A DNA stretch of 22,060 bases from a virus: IMG/VR virus record IMGVR_UViG_3300050821_001964, positions 1 through 22,060 of that record; one strand, 5' to 3'. Below are positions 1-5,034 of the stretch, piece after piece. The notes under the pieces are model-generated. The model was not told the origin of the DNA and did no database searches. It worked only from the letters and a program-made list of their open reading frames with translations. Each line of letters starts with the position of its first letter. Position 1 is the stretch's first letter. The translations under genes and the position numbers were made by a program.

Positions 1-345
1 GTAAACTGATTGCGTTTGAACTTTAGTTTTTCAGCTTTTTTGGGACTTTACGTGCTTCGTTTTGGCCCATAGTCAAGTGGTTGTAAAGTGGGTCAGTGGA
101 GCCGCAAAAGGCACGTTGCGTGCGGGCCGGCAGGCAGCCAAAGAGTAATATTCTCTTCGTCGCCGAAAGCTGATTTTAGCGGCTCAAAACGTAAATGTCA
201 AAAAATGTTGTTGCCATGAGCACATTGGCCTGATAGTATCTATCTGGGATCACAACCTTGCAGGGAAAAGGGTCGCGACCGAAAAGGTTACGGCCTTTTA
301 CCAAATCAAATGGGAAACGCCGAATCCACAACAGGCACGACACTC
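1..345. other. Non-coding leader upstream of the tRNA genes
   Basis: No convincing open reading frame is seen in this stretch on either strand. It is richer in A+T than the rest of the window. It holds one promoter candidate (listed separately), a perfect 10-base palindrome GGTCGCGACC at 271-280, and a short inverted repeat AAAAGG/CCTTTT with a 6-base loop at 282-299. The palindrome could be an operator or chance. The second hairpin has only two G-C pairs and no T run beyond its own stem, so I do not call it a terminator. Confidence 0.5.
211..239 (+). promoter_or_regulatory. Candidate sigma70-type promoter for the tRNA/early gene block
   Basis: TTGCCA at 211-216 matches the -35 consensus in five of six positions. 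It is followed after exactly 17 bases by TAGTAT at 234-239, which matches the -10 consensus in four of six. Transcription would begin near 246, about 100 bases before tRNA-Thr. Such matches arise by chance in A+T-rich sequence, so this is an inference from spacing and position. Confidence 0.35.
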
Positions 346-421
346 GCCGGGGTAGCTCAACTGGCAGAGCGCCGCCCTCGTAATGCGGATGTTGTGAGTT
401 CGATTCTCACCCCCGGCCCCA
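346..421 (+). tRNA. tRNA-Thr (anticodon CGT)
   Basis: The cloverleaf is readable directly. The acceptor strands GCCGGGG (346-352) and CCCCGGC (411-417) pair fully. The D arm is GCTC/GAGC, the anticodon loop CTCGTAA puts CGT at 379-381, and the T arm GTGAG/CTCAC carries the loop TTCGATT. The CCA end is encoded (419-421). It would read ACG codons. The anticodon stem has one mismatch (C376 against T384) at the loop-closing pair. The discriminator base is C, which is unusual for threonine tRNAs, so charging identity is slightly uncertain. It lies 45 bases before tRNA-Arg and is probably co-transcribed with it. Confidence 0.93.
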
Positions 422-466
422 ATTCCTTTCCACGAATACCACCAAGACGTAGGCCCTAACCGTACT

Positions 467-543
467 GAGGACGTAGCTCAGATGGATAGAGCGGTCGCCT
501 TCTAAGCGACAGGTCGCGAGTTCGATTCTCGCCGTCCTCGCCA
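467..543 (+). tRNA. tRNA-Arg (anticodon TCT)
   Basis: The cloverleaf is complete. Acceptor strands GAGGACG (467-473) and CGTCCTC (533-539) pair fully. The D arm is GCTC/GAGC, and the anticodon stem GTCGC/GCGAC encloses the loop CTTCTAA with TCT at 501-503. The T arm GCGAG/CTCGC has the loop TTCGATT. Discriminator G and an encoded CCA (541-543) complete it. It would decode AGA, a codon rare in many G+C-rich hosts, and phages often carry this isoacceptor. It sits 25 bases before the HNH gene start. Confidence 0.96.
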
Positions 544-568
544 TTAAGACTCTGGGGAGAAGGTAAAG

Positions 569-925
569 GTGCTACCTGAACATTTTGCGAATCAATGCTG
601 TTGGATTTGTGGGTTTCCAATGCTGCGGTCAGATCGTCCAGATCACGGATTGCGGCCGTCGCGAGATCATGTCGGATCTGAGATCAAGCCAGCTCACGCT
701 TGGTGCAATTCCCGCCGCGGATCGCGTACCTCCCCGCTTACCGATGAGATCCGGCGAGCTTGCCAAGGCCATATTTTGACGGTTTACGGAGAGACGCTGG
801 CAAGGGCGTTGCGCCAGCCCACAATTGCCAAATGGAACATTTCTGAACAGCAGCGGTGGGATGATGACGGCGGCGCGGTTTTCCCGCCTCCGGGGCGCCG
901 TAAGATTTACTTTCGGGTCCCGTAA
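569..925 (+). CDS. HNH endonuclease-like protein
   Basis: This 118-residue protein has the layout of a small HNH nuclease. A CxxC pair (C11, C14) comes first, then a DH pair at D33-H34, then an H43..C46-N47 segment followed by RRG, as in phage HNH proteins with an 'H..CN..RG' ending. Such enzymes bind a divalent metal and nick or cut DNA. In many phages they lie near packaging genes, but here the terminase genes begin about 3.5 kb downstream, so a packaging role is not implied. The start is GTG at 569, with a purine-rich GGAGAAGG sequence about five bases upstream. The second half (after about residue 55) has no recognised motif. A free-standing homing nuclease next to tRNA genes is an alternative role. 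Confidence 0.72.
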   Translation: MLPEHFANQCCWICGFPMLRSDRPDHGLRPSRDHVGSEIKPAHAWCNSRRGSRTSPLTDEIRRACQGHILTVYGETLARALRQPTIAKWNISEQQRWDDDGGAVFPPPGRRKIYFRVP

Positions 926-931
926 CTCAAT

Positions 932-939
932 AGGAGGTG
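932..939 (+). promoter_or_regulatory. Strong Shine-Dalgarno fixing the metallopeptidase start
   Basis: AGGAGGTG lies eight bases before ATG 948. It is the strongest ribosome binding site in the left part of the window. It argues for a start at 948 rather than at any of the in-frame codons further upstream, which would overlap the HNH gene. Confidence 0.7.
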
Positions 940-947
940 GTCGGCGG

Positions 948-1316
948 ATGGACAAGATCAAGGCGCAAGTCATTGCAGGATATGATGTCGACGGGGTTCC
1001 CGTGACTATTCCAGTCGAAGAAATGGAACTAGGGGATGGCAAACTCGGGTATCTTGATCGGCAAACGATGAAGATTGCCATCCATTCAGACCAACCGGAG
1101 GCCGGCAAGCATCTGATCCTGCTGCACGAGATGATCCACGCCGTGGTCGAAAATATGCAAGGGCAAGGGCTCTGCAGGCGTATTCCGTCAGAATCGTTCG
1201 TGGCAAATTTAGCTGGTGGGTTATTCGGGATGTTGGCCACTTCCGGCATGTGGGTCGGCGTGTCGCCAGAAGAGGCATTGGAATTCATGCTATCGGGCAC
1301 TAGGGAAACGGATTAA
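948..1316 (+). CDS. Small HExxH zinc metallopeptidase-like protein
   Basis: This 122-residue protein carries the zinc-peptidase motif H60-E61-M-I-H64 within a hydrophobic helix. E82, about 18 residues later in a helix-like segment, is a plausible third zinc ligand. This is the general layout of ImmA/IrrE-like and related small phage gluzincins. ImmA-type enzymes cleave phage repressors, but no helix-turn-helix partner is adjacent, so the substrate is unknown. There is no signal peptide. The start at 948 is supported by a strong ribosome binding site and lies 22 bases after the HNH stop. Its last seven codons and stop lie inside the tRNA-Pro gene: the TAA stop (1314-1316) falls in the tRNA D loop. 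A structural or non-catalytic role cannot be excluded. Confidence 0.75.
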   Translation: MDKIKAQVIAGYDVDGVPVTIPVEEMELGDGKLGYLDRQTMKIAIHSDQPEAGKHLILLHEMIHAVVENMQGQGLCRRIPSESFVANLAGGLFGMLATSGMWVGVSPEEALEFMLSGTRETD

Positions 1317-1370
1317 CCCGCGTGATCTGGGATCACGAGATTCCCGGTTCGAATCCGGGGTGCCCGACCA
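1294..1370 (+). tRNA. tRNA-Pro (anticodon TGG) overlapping a protein gene
   Basis: Acceptor strands CGGGCAC (1294-1300) and GTGCCCG (1360-1366) pair fully. The D stem is GGG/CCC with an 11-base loop. The anticodon stem CGTGA/TCACG encloses TCTGGGA with TGG at 1328-1330, and the T arm CCCGG/CCGGG has the loop TTCGAAT. Discriminator A and CCA (1368-1370) are encoded. It would read CCA and related proline codons. The first 23 bases are shared with the end of the metallopeptidase gene on the same strand, so 5' processing of this tRNA would remove the end of that message. Confidence 0.93.
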
Positions 1371-1441
1371 AAATCTCCCAAAACATTACAGCCCATTTCC
1401 GTTTCGAATGTCTACATGGACACCTTTGCTTTACGATCTTC

Positions 1442-1469
1442 TTGACATGAGCGCGTGACATGCCATAGC
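1442..1469 (+). promoter_or_regulatory. Candidate promoter before the small-gene run
   Basis: A perfect -35 element TTGACA is at 1442-1447. The best -10 candidate is CATAGC at 1464-1469 after 16 bases and matches only three of six positions, so the call is weak. It lies in the 186-base gap between tRNA-Pro and the next gene. A perfect 6-bp hairpin (CGCTCA/TGAGCG, four-base loop, 1517-1532) lies in the leader that would result, 24 bases before the GTG start at 1557. Confidence 0.25.
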
Positions 1470-1556
1470 GTGGAATCGTCGGTGCTGTTTTTCACGCATC
1501 GGCCCGTATCACCCCTCGCTCAAACCTGAGCGATCCCACAGAGGCTCTTAAAACCC

Positions 1557-1928
1557 GTGTCCCTAGACAAGCGCTCTATCCATGTAATTAATCCTGATGG
1601 TGGTGTAGGCTGGACCAATCGGAAGAAGGCCGGCGAGTATGTGAGCCGTGGTCGTGCCCGATGGAAAGGCCCGTCAGCCATTGAATTCATTACAGATGAC
1701 CACCGTGCGCTTTCCGTGGCGCGAGCGGCCAAACTGTACGTGAGCGGTGACGGCTTCGCGTCCCTGAAGGCGGTCAAGGGGCTACCTGCGGCCGGCGATG
1801 TGATTCGGCTATTCATTGGCAAGCGTCCGCCGACACCGCCGCGGGAGGACCGCATTTGCCTTATCAGCGTGCGGCCGATGATGGAAACCTTTCTTTCTTC
1901 GCCTGTTCAGGACGGCCAGCCAGCATGA
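1557..1928 (+). CDS. Hypothetical small phage protein
   Basis: This 123-residue protein was not assigned to a named family. The N-terminal third is basic, with an INPDGG segment followed by lysine/arginine-rich stretches that resemble short proteins seen in accessory parts of phage genomes. There is no signal peptide, membrane segment or catalytic motif. The start is GTG; no ATG is available in frame before residue 108. The only Shine-Dalgarno-like bases (GAGG at 1541-1544) are about 12 bases upstream, so initiation is probably weak. The next gene begins in its stop codon (ATGA overlap, 1925-1928), indicating translational coupling. Confidence 0.6.
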   Translation: MSLDKRSIHVINPDGGVGWTNRKKAGEYVSRGRARWKGPSAIEFITDDHRALSVARAAKLYVSGDGFASLKAVKGLPAAGDVIRLFIGKRPPTPPREDRICLISVRPMMETFLSSPVQDGQPA

Positions 1929-2167
1929 AAAACAAGATCGCCAGTTTTCTCTGCCAGATCTTCAATCTGCGCATGACGCAGCACACCGCCGCACGATTGC
2001 ATTTGATGCTGGTATATCTCCAGCAGGATGGCTTGACTCTTGAAGGCTATGAGGTTCCTGACAAGCCAATCCGGGATTTGACGGAGCGTGAGGCTATTGT
2101 GACCATCAATGCCTGCCGCCGACGTCACGCTGCATGGCGGGCAGACTTCGCCGTGGCCCGCGCCTAA
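1925..2167 (+). CDS. Hypothetical small phage protein
   Basis: This 80-residue product is read from ATG 1925, which overlaps the previous stop by four bases. The overlap decides the start over an upstream in-frame codon. The protein is amphipathic and helix-rich, has a basic C-terminal segment with several arginines (around residues 65-75), and shows no recognisable motif. Its function is unknown. Confidence 0.6.
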   Translation: MKNKIASFLCQIFNLRMTQHTAARLHLMLVYLQQDGLTLEGYEVPDKPIRDLTEREAIVTINACRRRHAAWRADFAVARA

Positions 2168-2191
2168 CGACTTCGGGAGCAGATCGAGACC

Positions 2192-2500
2192 GTGACCCGA
2201 CCTACGATCATTCACAAGGCGCTCAACTGCTCCCGCTTTGCCCTTCTGATATTCGTTGCCGTTTTGTTGGCGCAGACGAATGAAATCCCCTCCTGCAAGG
2301 GTGAAGAGTGCCGGGATGATGTAACCGGACAGATGCACGAGGGAAGCCCGAAGTGGTGTCAAAATTATGACGGGAGCGGTTACAAATCCAATTGCGCATG
2401 TAAGCGGAGTTGCGATACCCATGATCGTGGATCAGACTGCACCAAATATTGCAATACTCCCAAGTGCCGATGTAATCACGGATGCCCTCAAACTCGATGA
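2192..2500 (+). CDS. Cysteine-rich predicted secreted or anchored protein
   Basis: This 102-residue product starts at GTG 2192. Positions 1-15 are basic, and residues 16-28 form a hydrophobic core (FALLIFVAVLLAQ), as in a signal peptide or single N-terminal anchor. The remaining about 75 residues contain eleven cysteines (35, 40, 56, 68, 70, 74, 83, 87, 92, 94, 98), several in CxC or CxxxC spacing, with many charged residues. This pattern fits a disulfide-knotted or metal-binding exported protein. I do not recognise the family. The ribosome binding site is weak (GGGAG about 13 bases upstream). It sits 24 bases after the previous gene, within the run of tiny genes. Toxin-like, envelope-directed or metal-handling roles are all possible, and none is shown. 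Confidence 0.6.
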   Translation: MTRPTIIHKALNCSRFALLIFVAVLLAQTNEIPSCKGEECRDDVTGQMHEGSPKWCQNYDGSGYKSNCACKRSCDTHDRGSDCTKYCNTPKCRCNHGCPQTR

Positions 2501-2511
2501 GGTGAAAGACA

Positions 2512-2652
2512 GTGGAAGATAACTTCAGTTTTCCGATTCCCGACGGGACGTACACTATGGGAGGCCCCGGAGTGGCAGAGTGGGTGCCTTCCATCACCGA
2601 TGGTGACCGCGCCGAGATCGAATGGCTGGAGCAACTCTTGAAAAAGGAATGA
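2512..2652 (+). CDS. Hypothetical micro-protein
   Basis: A 46-residue acidic protein is read from GTG 2512, with a GAGGTG-like ribosome binding site a few bases upstream (2499-2504). Its C-terminal part, from about residue 30, is a probable amphipathic helix rich in Glu, Leu and Trp. Support comes from position: it fills the gap after the cysteine-rich gene, and the next gene starts in its stop codon (ATGA, 2649-2652). There is no recognised domain. Confidence 0.5.
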   Translation: MEDNFSFPIPDGTYTMGGPGVAEWVPSITDGDRAEIEWLEQLLKKE

Positions 2653-2846
2653 GCAAGCCCAAAGACTGCCACATCTGTCTCGGTCCCTGTAGCCGCGAGG
2701 TCCACGCCGCCACCATGCGCGTGCGCAAGTGGTTCCGCTCTCAGGGAGCGCCGGTCAAGATCAAAGATATCGAAGAGGAGCACAAGCATCCGCTGGTGGG
2801 GCTCTCCGGTAGTGGCTTGGGCGCGGTGCTTTCGAAGACGGTGTAA
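2649..2846 (+). CDS. Small protein with a CxxCxxxC motif
   Basis: This 65-residue product starts at ATG 2649, overlapping the preceding stop by four bases and preceded by AAGGA. Near the N terminus it has C7-x2-C10-x3-C14 followed by a histidine at about residue 19, a possible zinc site. A basic helical segment and an acidic/histidine stretch (EEEHKH) follow. Small zinc-binding phage proteins of this size often contact nucleic acid or host enzymes, but no function can be assigned. Confidence 0.55.
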   Translation: MSKPKDCHICLGPCSREVHAATMRVRKWFRSQGAPVKIKDIEEEHKHPLVGLSGSGLGAVLSKTV

Positions 2847-3182
2847 AATCTCCGGGCGTACTCTGTGGTGTCCAAGAACACGCCGCTTCCCGCGCGGTGG
2901 CTCGGCAGCCGAACACAATGTACGCTCGGCGCAAGTTTTTAGGTTTACTGGCGTCGGCACGACGGATCGTGCATCGCGACAAGGCATCAGTGGCAAAGTA
3001 CCCTTCCCGGTGGAGCGTGAGCCGTGCGGCGGCAAGAACGTGTAGATTGGGATAGCGATGGAAGCGTGGAGCGGGTCCTCACCGCAAGAGGCACGGCACG
3101 CCCAACCGGGCTGCCAGCTAGTTTGAATCCTGCTTCGCAGCCTACCGGGGACCTAACCCGGACGCCAGTAATGAGATTGCCG
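2847..3182. other. Gap with weak coding potential and strong hairpins before the tmRNA
   Basis: No well-supported gene lies here; one low-confidence 45-codon frame is listed separately. The right part is structured. A 6-bp stem GGCTGC (3109-3114) pairs with GCAGCC (3137-3142). Directly after it, CCGGG (3145-3149) pairs with CCCGG (3157-3161) around a 7-base loop. These hairpins may be part of a precursor of the permuted tmRNA or its leader. Confidence 0.4.
2918..3055 (+). CDS. Doubtful 45-residue frame with a twin-arginine-like start
   Basis: ATG 2918 opens a 45-codon frame whose N terminus reads MYARRKFLGLLA, resembling a twin-arginine export motif (RRxFL). The rest is strongly basic, the hydrophobic stretch is short, and there is no Shine-Dalgarno sequence. 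It is listed only because it is the best frame in this gap. It may equally be non-coding. Confidence 0.2.
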   Translation: MYARRKFLGLLASARRIVHRDKASVAKYPSRWSVSRAAARTCRLG

Positions 3183-3465
3183 TTGAAGTTGCATAATGCC
3201 ATTTCGGACCTGGGTTCAACTCCCAGCACCTCCACCAATTCACGGCGGCTCCGTGTCGGTTTGCGTGTTGGCAACCGATGCGTCCGCCTCCATATGGGGG
3301 TGTATCGGTTTCGACGGGATGCGCGAAGTGCAATGGAGGCAGTGAGCAGGCGACCGACTCTGAAGGCGCAAACCATAACGGCCAACTCTTACGAGGAAGC
3401 CCTGCCGCTGGCTGCTTAGTCAGTGACCGCGCCACCGGGAGCGTGGGAACAGAATCCCGGCGCAA
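3183..3465 (+). ncRNA. ssrA: Circularly permuted (two-piece) tmRNA, SsrA
   Basis: tmRNA rescues stalled ribosomes by acting first as an alanyl-tRNA and then as a message for a degradation tag. The order here is permuted. The acceptor piece comes first: a TTTCGGAC segment (3202-3209), T arm CTGGG/CCCAG with TTCAACT, then CACCTCC-A-CCA ending at 3237. A 58-base spacer (3238-3295) that can fold follows. The coding piece then begins GGGGGTG at 3296 and carries the conserved GGTTTCGACGGG at 3307-3318. GGGGGTG pairs with CACCTCC in all seven positions, with G3-U70 as the single wobble, the alanyl-tRNA synthetase signal. GAAGTG (3325-3330) can pair with CATTTC (3200-3205) as part of helix P2. The tag frame lies at 3381-3419, and a hairpin CCGGGA/TCCCGG (3435-3460) follows it. 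Both outer ends are estimates. Confidence 0.88.
3381..3419 (+). other. tmRNA proteolysis-tag reading frame
   Basis: The frame GCC..TAG encodes ANSYEEALPLAA. The small hydrophobic end (LAA) is what ClpXP-type proteases recognise in SsrA tags. GCC is chosen as the resume codon because the six bases before it, ATAACG, share A-T-A at positions -6 to -4 with the Escherichia coli ATAGTC context. The frame beginning at the nearby GCAAAC (3368) lacks the stop and the LAA ending. The resume codon is therefore well supported but still inferred. Confidence 0.8.
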
Positions 3466-3523
3466 GTCCTTGTTGTGACCCTCCCAGCGAGGAAAAGGAG
3501 TCGCGGAGGATCGGCCAGAGCGG

Positions 3524-3555
3524 GCGCGGTCCATCGGAGCCTTTTTGGGCCGCGC
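3524..3555 (+). other. Stem-loop between the tmRNA and the next gene
   Basis: GCGCGGTCC (3524-3532) pairs with GGGCCGCGC (3547-3555), nine pairs with one G-U, around a 14-base loop that ends in CTTTTT. It ends two bases before ATG 3558. There is no T run after the stem, so it is not a standard terminator. It could mark the 3' processing boundary of the tmRNA precursor or limit translation of the following gene. Confidence 0.4.
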
Positions 3556-3557
3556 TC

Positions 3558-3773
3558 ATGAACATCTGGCAAGCCATCTCCTATATCGCAGCAAGGACGA
3601 ATTGGTCCGTTGAGGAGTTGACCGACGCGAACCAGATAACTGTGGCTGCGGTCAGCAATGCAGTGGTAGCGATCGAAGCGCACGGCGATGAAAATGTGCG
3701 GGGCGCGTACCTGATCTACCGGGATTGGAAGCAGAGCAGATTCGCGGCATCCCTTCAGGCTGTTGGGAAATAA
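3558..3773 (+). CDS. Hypothetical small phage protein
   Basis: This 71-residue protein is read from ATG 3558. An in-frame extension upstream would run through the tmRNA 3' region and is disfavoured. The sequence looks like a compact helical domain and has no recognised motif or signal peptide. A clear ribosome binding site is lacking, since the start directly follows a stable hairpin. The membrane-protein gene starts nine bases downstream, so the two are probably co-transcribed. Confidence 0.5.
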   Translation: MNIWQAISYIAARTNWSVEELTDANQITVAAVSNAVVAIEAHGDENVRGAYLIYRDWKQSRFAASLQAVGK

Positions 3774-3782
3774 GGAGTACTT

Positions 3783-3989
3783 ATGTTTCCTGCTGTATTG
3801 TTACAGGTATTACTTGTCCTACTGATAGTCGGGGTAGTTCTCTGGGCTATCAATCAGTTTCCTTTGGACCCAGCTATTGCCCGCATCATCAGGGTGGTTG
3901 TGATCGTCGTGGTGGCGATCTGGCTTATCTACCTGCTGTTCGGGTTGGTTGGCAGTATGCCAAGCGGGCCTCCAGTGTTTCGCAGGTAG
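3783..3989 (+). CDS. Small two-helix membrane protein (Thivi_2564-like), possible holin
   Basis: This 68-residue protein has two hydrophobic segments, about residues 4-24 and 34-56, separated by a short loop containing a Pro-x-Asp-Pro turn. Pattern and size resemble the small membrane family sometimes called Thivi_2564, found in bacteria and phages. Two short helices with a polar C-terminal tail also fit a holin, but no endolysin is adjacent and no dual-start motif is seen, so the lysis role is only a possibility. AAGGAG about six bases before ATG 3783 supports the start. The next gene begins two bases after its stop. Confidence 0.65.
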   Translation: MFPAVLLQVLLVLLIVGVVLWAINQFPLDPAIARIIRVVVIVVVAIWLIYLLFGLVGSMPSGPPVFRR

Positions 3990-3991
3990 CT

Positions 3992-4429
3992 ATGGATCGC
4001 AGATCATTCTTTGCCGCTGTGATGGCGGCGCTGGGATTGGGCGCACATCGGCGCGAGGTGGACCCCAATAGTTACGCCGTGGCCGCATGCGATGAGTTTG
4101 CCCCGCGCGGCTGCATGGCGAGGGCCGGTTACATCTATGTATCCGAAGAGATGGGCAGGTGGAAGCCCACCCGAGCACTTCAGTTGGCACCGTGGCAGAG
4201 ACGGACAGACTTCGACTCTAGCGGACGGTTCCGGCCCGCTGTTATCGTGCGGAAAACCAGTGGTGGCGGTGGTACGCTTCCATTGGTCGTTGTGGCATTC
4301 GGCGCTGATGCATGTTTATTCTGTGCGGATTATGTTCGCATCGAAGGAGAAACGGCGTCCATATTTTTATCTGACGGTAGCGTGCACACTCGAAAGCGCG
4401 ATGAAGTGCAGATCATGGCGCGCTGCTGA
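3992..4429 (+). CDS. Hypothetical protein with a twin-arginine-like N terminus
   Basis: This 145-residue protein is read from ATG 3992, two bases after the preceding stop. It starts MDRRSFFAAVMAALGLGA, which combines an RRSFF motif with a short hydrophobic stretch and resembles a Tat signal. The hydrophobic part is marginal, so this could be coincidence. The C-terminal half looks beta-rich, with a VVVAFGADACLFCADYVRIEG-like core and three to four cysteines. No family is recognised. It ends eight bases before the terminase small-subunit gene. Confidence 0.55.
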   Translation: MDRRSFFAAVMAALGLGAHRREVDPNSYAVAACDEFAPRGCMARAGYIYVSEEMGRWKPTRALQLAPWQRRTDFDSSGRFRPAVIVRKTSGGGGTLPLVVVAFGADACLFCADYVRIEGETASIFLSDGSVHTRKRDEVQIMARC

Positions 4430-4437
4430 AAGCATTC

Positions 4438-5034
4438 ATGCTAGGCCCCACCCAACTCGCAAAGGCACTCGGCATCTCGCGCCAGATGATCTATCAGTAT
4501 GAGCGCGAAGGGAAATTGCCAGTCCGCATCGATGGCGGCTGGGATCTCGCGGAAGTGCAGAAGCGCCTGAGTGAGACGCTGGGATCGAAGCGCGGCGGAC
4601 CCCCGAAGCGTGGCGTACCGCAGGTCGTGGTGGATGAGCCGAAGGCGGTAAAGGCTCCAAAGCCGAAGAAGGTCCGGGAGATCTCCGCGCCAGCAGAAAT
4701 AGCGGCTCCCGAAGCGATCAATCCCGAGGATCTCGAAAAGGTCAGCAAGAACGATCTGGAGAAGGCGGTCCTCGCGCACAGGGCGGAAAAAATGCGCCTG
4801 GAGAACGAGAAGATCCGCGGCGAATTGGTTTCGGCGGAGGACGTTCGACAAGCACAGACGGAACGGGCGATGGCCGAAAGGGAATCTCTTCTGAACTGGC
4901 CTGCCCGCATAGCGCCTGAGATGGCGGCAAAGTTCGGCGTTCCCGAAAGGGACATGTTCATCACTCTCGACGTGGAAGTGCGGAAGTATCTGGAGTCCCG
5001 CAGCACATTGGCAGTTCAGGAGAAAGCAGCTTAG
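4438..5034 (+). CDS. Terminase small subunit (Nu1-like)
   Basis: The small terminase binds the phage packaging site and hands DNA to the large subunit. This 198-residue protein begins with a helix-turn-helix of the winged Nu1/excisionase type (about residues 3-30, LAKALGISRQMIYQYEREGKLP). A Lys/Pro/Ala-rich linker follows (about 50-90), then a charged coiled-coil (about 100-145), then a C-terminal helical segment with the LNWPARIAPEMAAKFG pattern typical of small terminases in this group (about 152-190). The start ATG 4438 has only a weak GAAAG upstream. Its stop directly abuts the GTG start of the large subunit, which supports coupling and the assignment. Confidence 0.85.
   Translation: MLGPTQLAKALGISRQMIYQYEREGKLPVRIDGGWDLAEVQKRLSETLGSKRGGPPKRGVPQVVVDEPKAVKAPKPKKVREISAPAEIAAPEAINPEDLEKVSKNDLEKAVLAHRAEKMRLENEKIRGELVSAEDVRQAQTERAMAERESLLNWPARIAPEMAAKFGVPERDMFITLDVEVRKYLESRSTLAVQEKAA

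Noticed and set aside
271-280. Palindrome GGTCGCGACC as an operator
   Set aside because: A single short palindrome without a second copy or an adjacent regulator gene is not enough.
1216-1458. 80-codon + strand frame across the tRNA-Pro gene
   Set aside because: It overlaps both the metallopeptidase gene and the tRNA in another frame and shows no protein-like features.
2568-2640. tRNA-Leu/Ser-like start (GGC..AGAGTGGGT..GCC D-arm pattern)
   Set aside because: No anticodon arm, T arm or matching acceptor strand follows; the bases are explained by the 46-residue gene.
2223-3035. Open frame of 270 codons on the - strand across the tiny-gene region
   Set aside because: It conflicts with four + strand genes linked by overlaps and has low-complexity basic composition without motifs.
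3061-3145. Possible extra tRNA with a TTTGAATCC T-loop-like sequence near 3122
   Set aside because: The flanking T stem does not pair and no CCA or anticodon arm fits; it is better explained as a hairpin upstream of the tmRNA.
3160-3237. Ordinary tRNA ending at the CCA of 3235-3237
   Set aside because: No 5' strand complementary to CACCTCC occurs within tRNA distance upstream; the only partner is GGGGGTG downstream at 3296, as in a permuted tmRNA.
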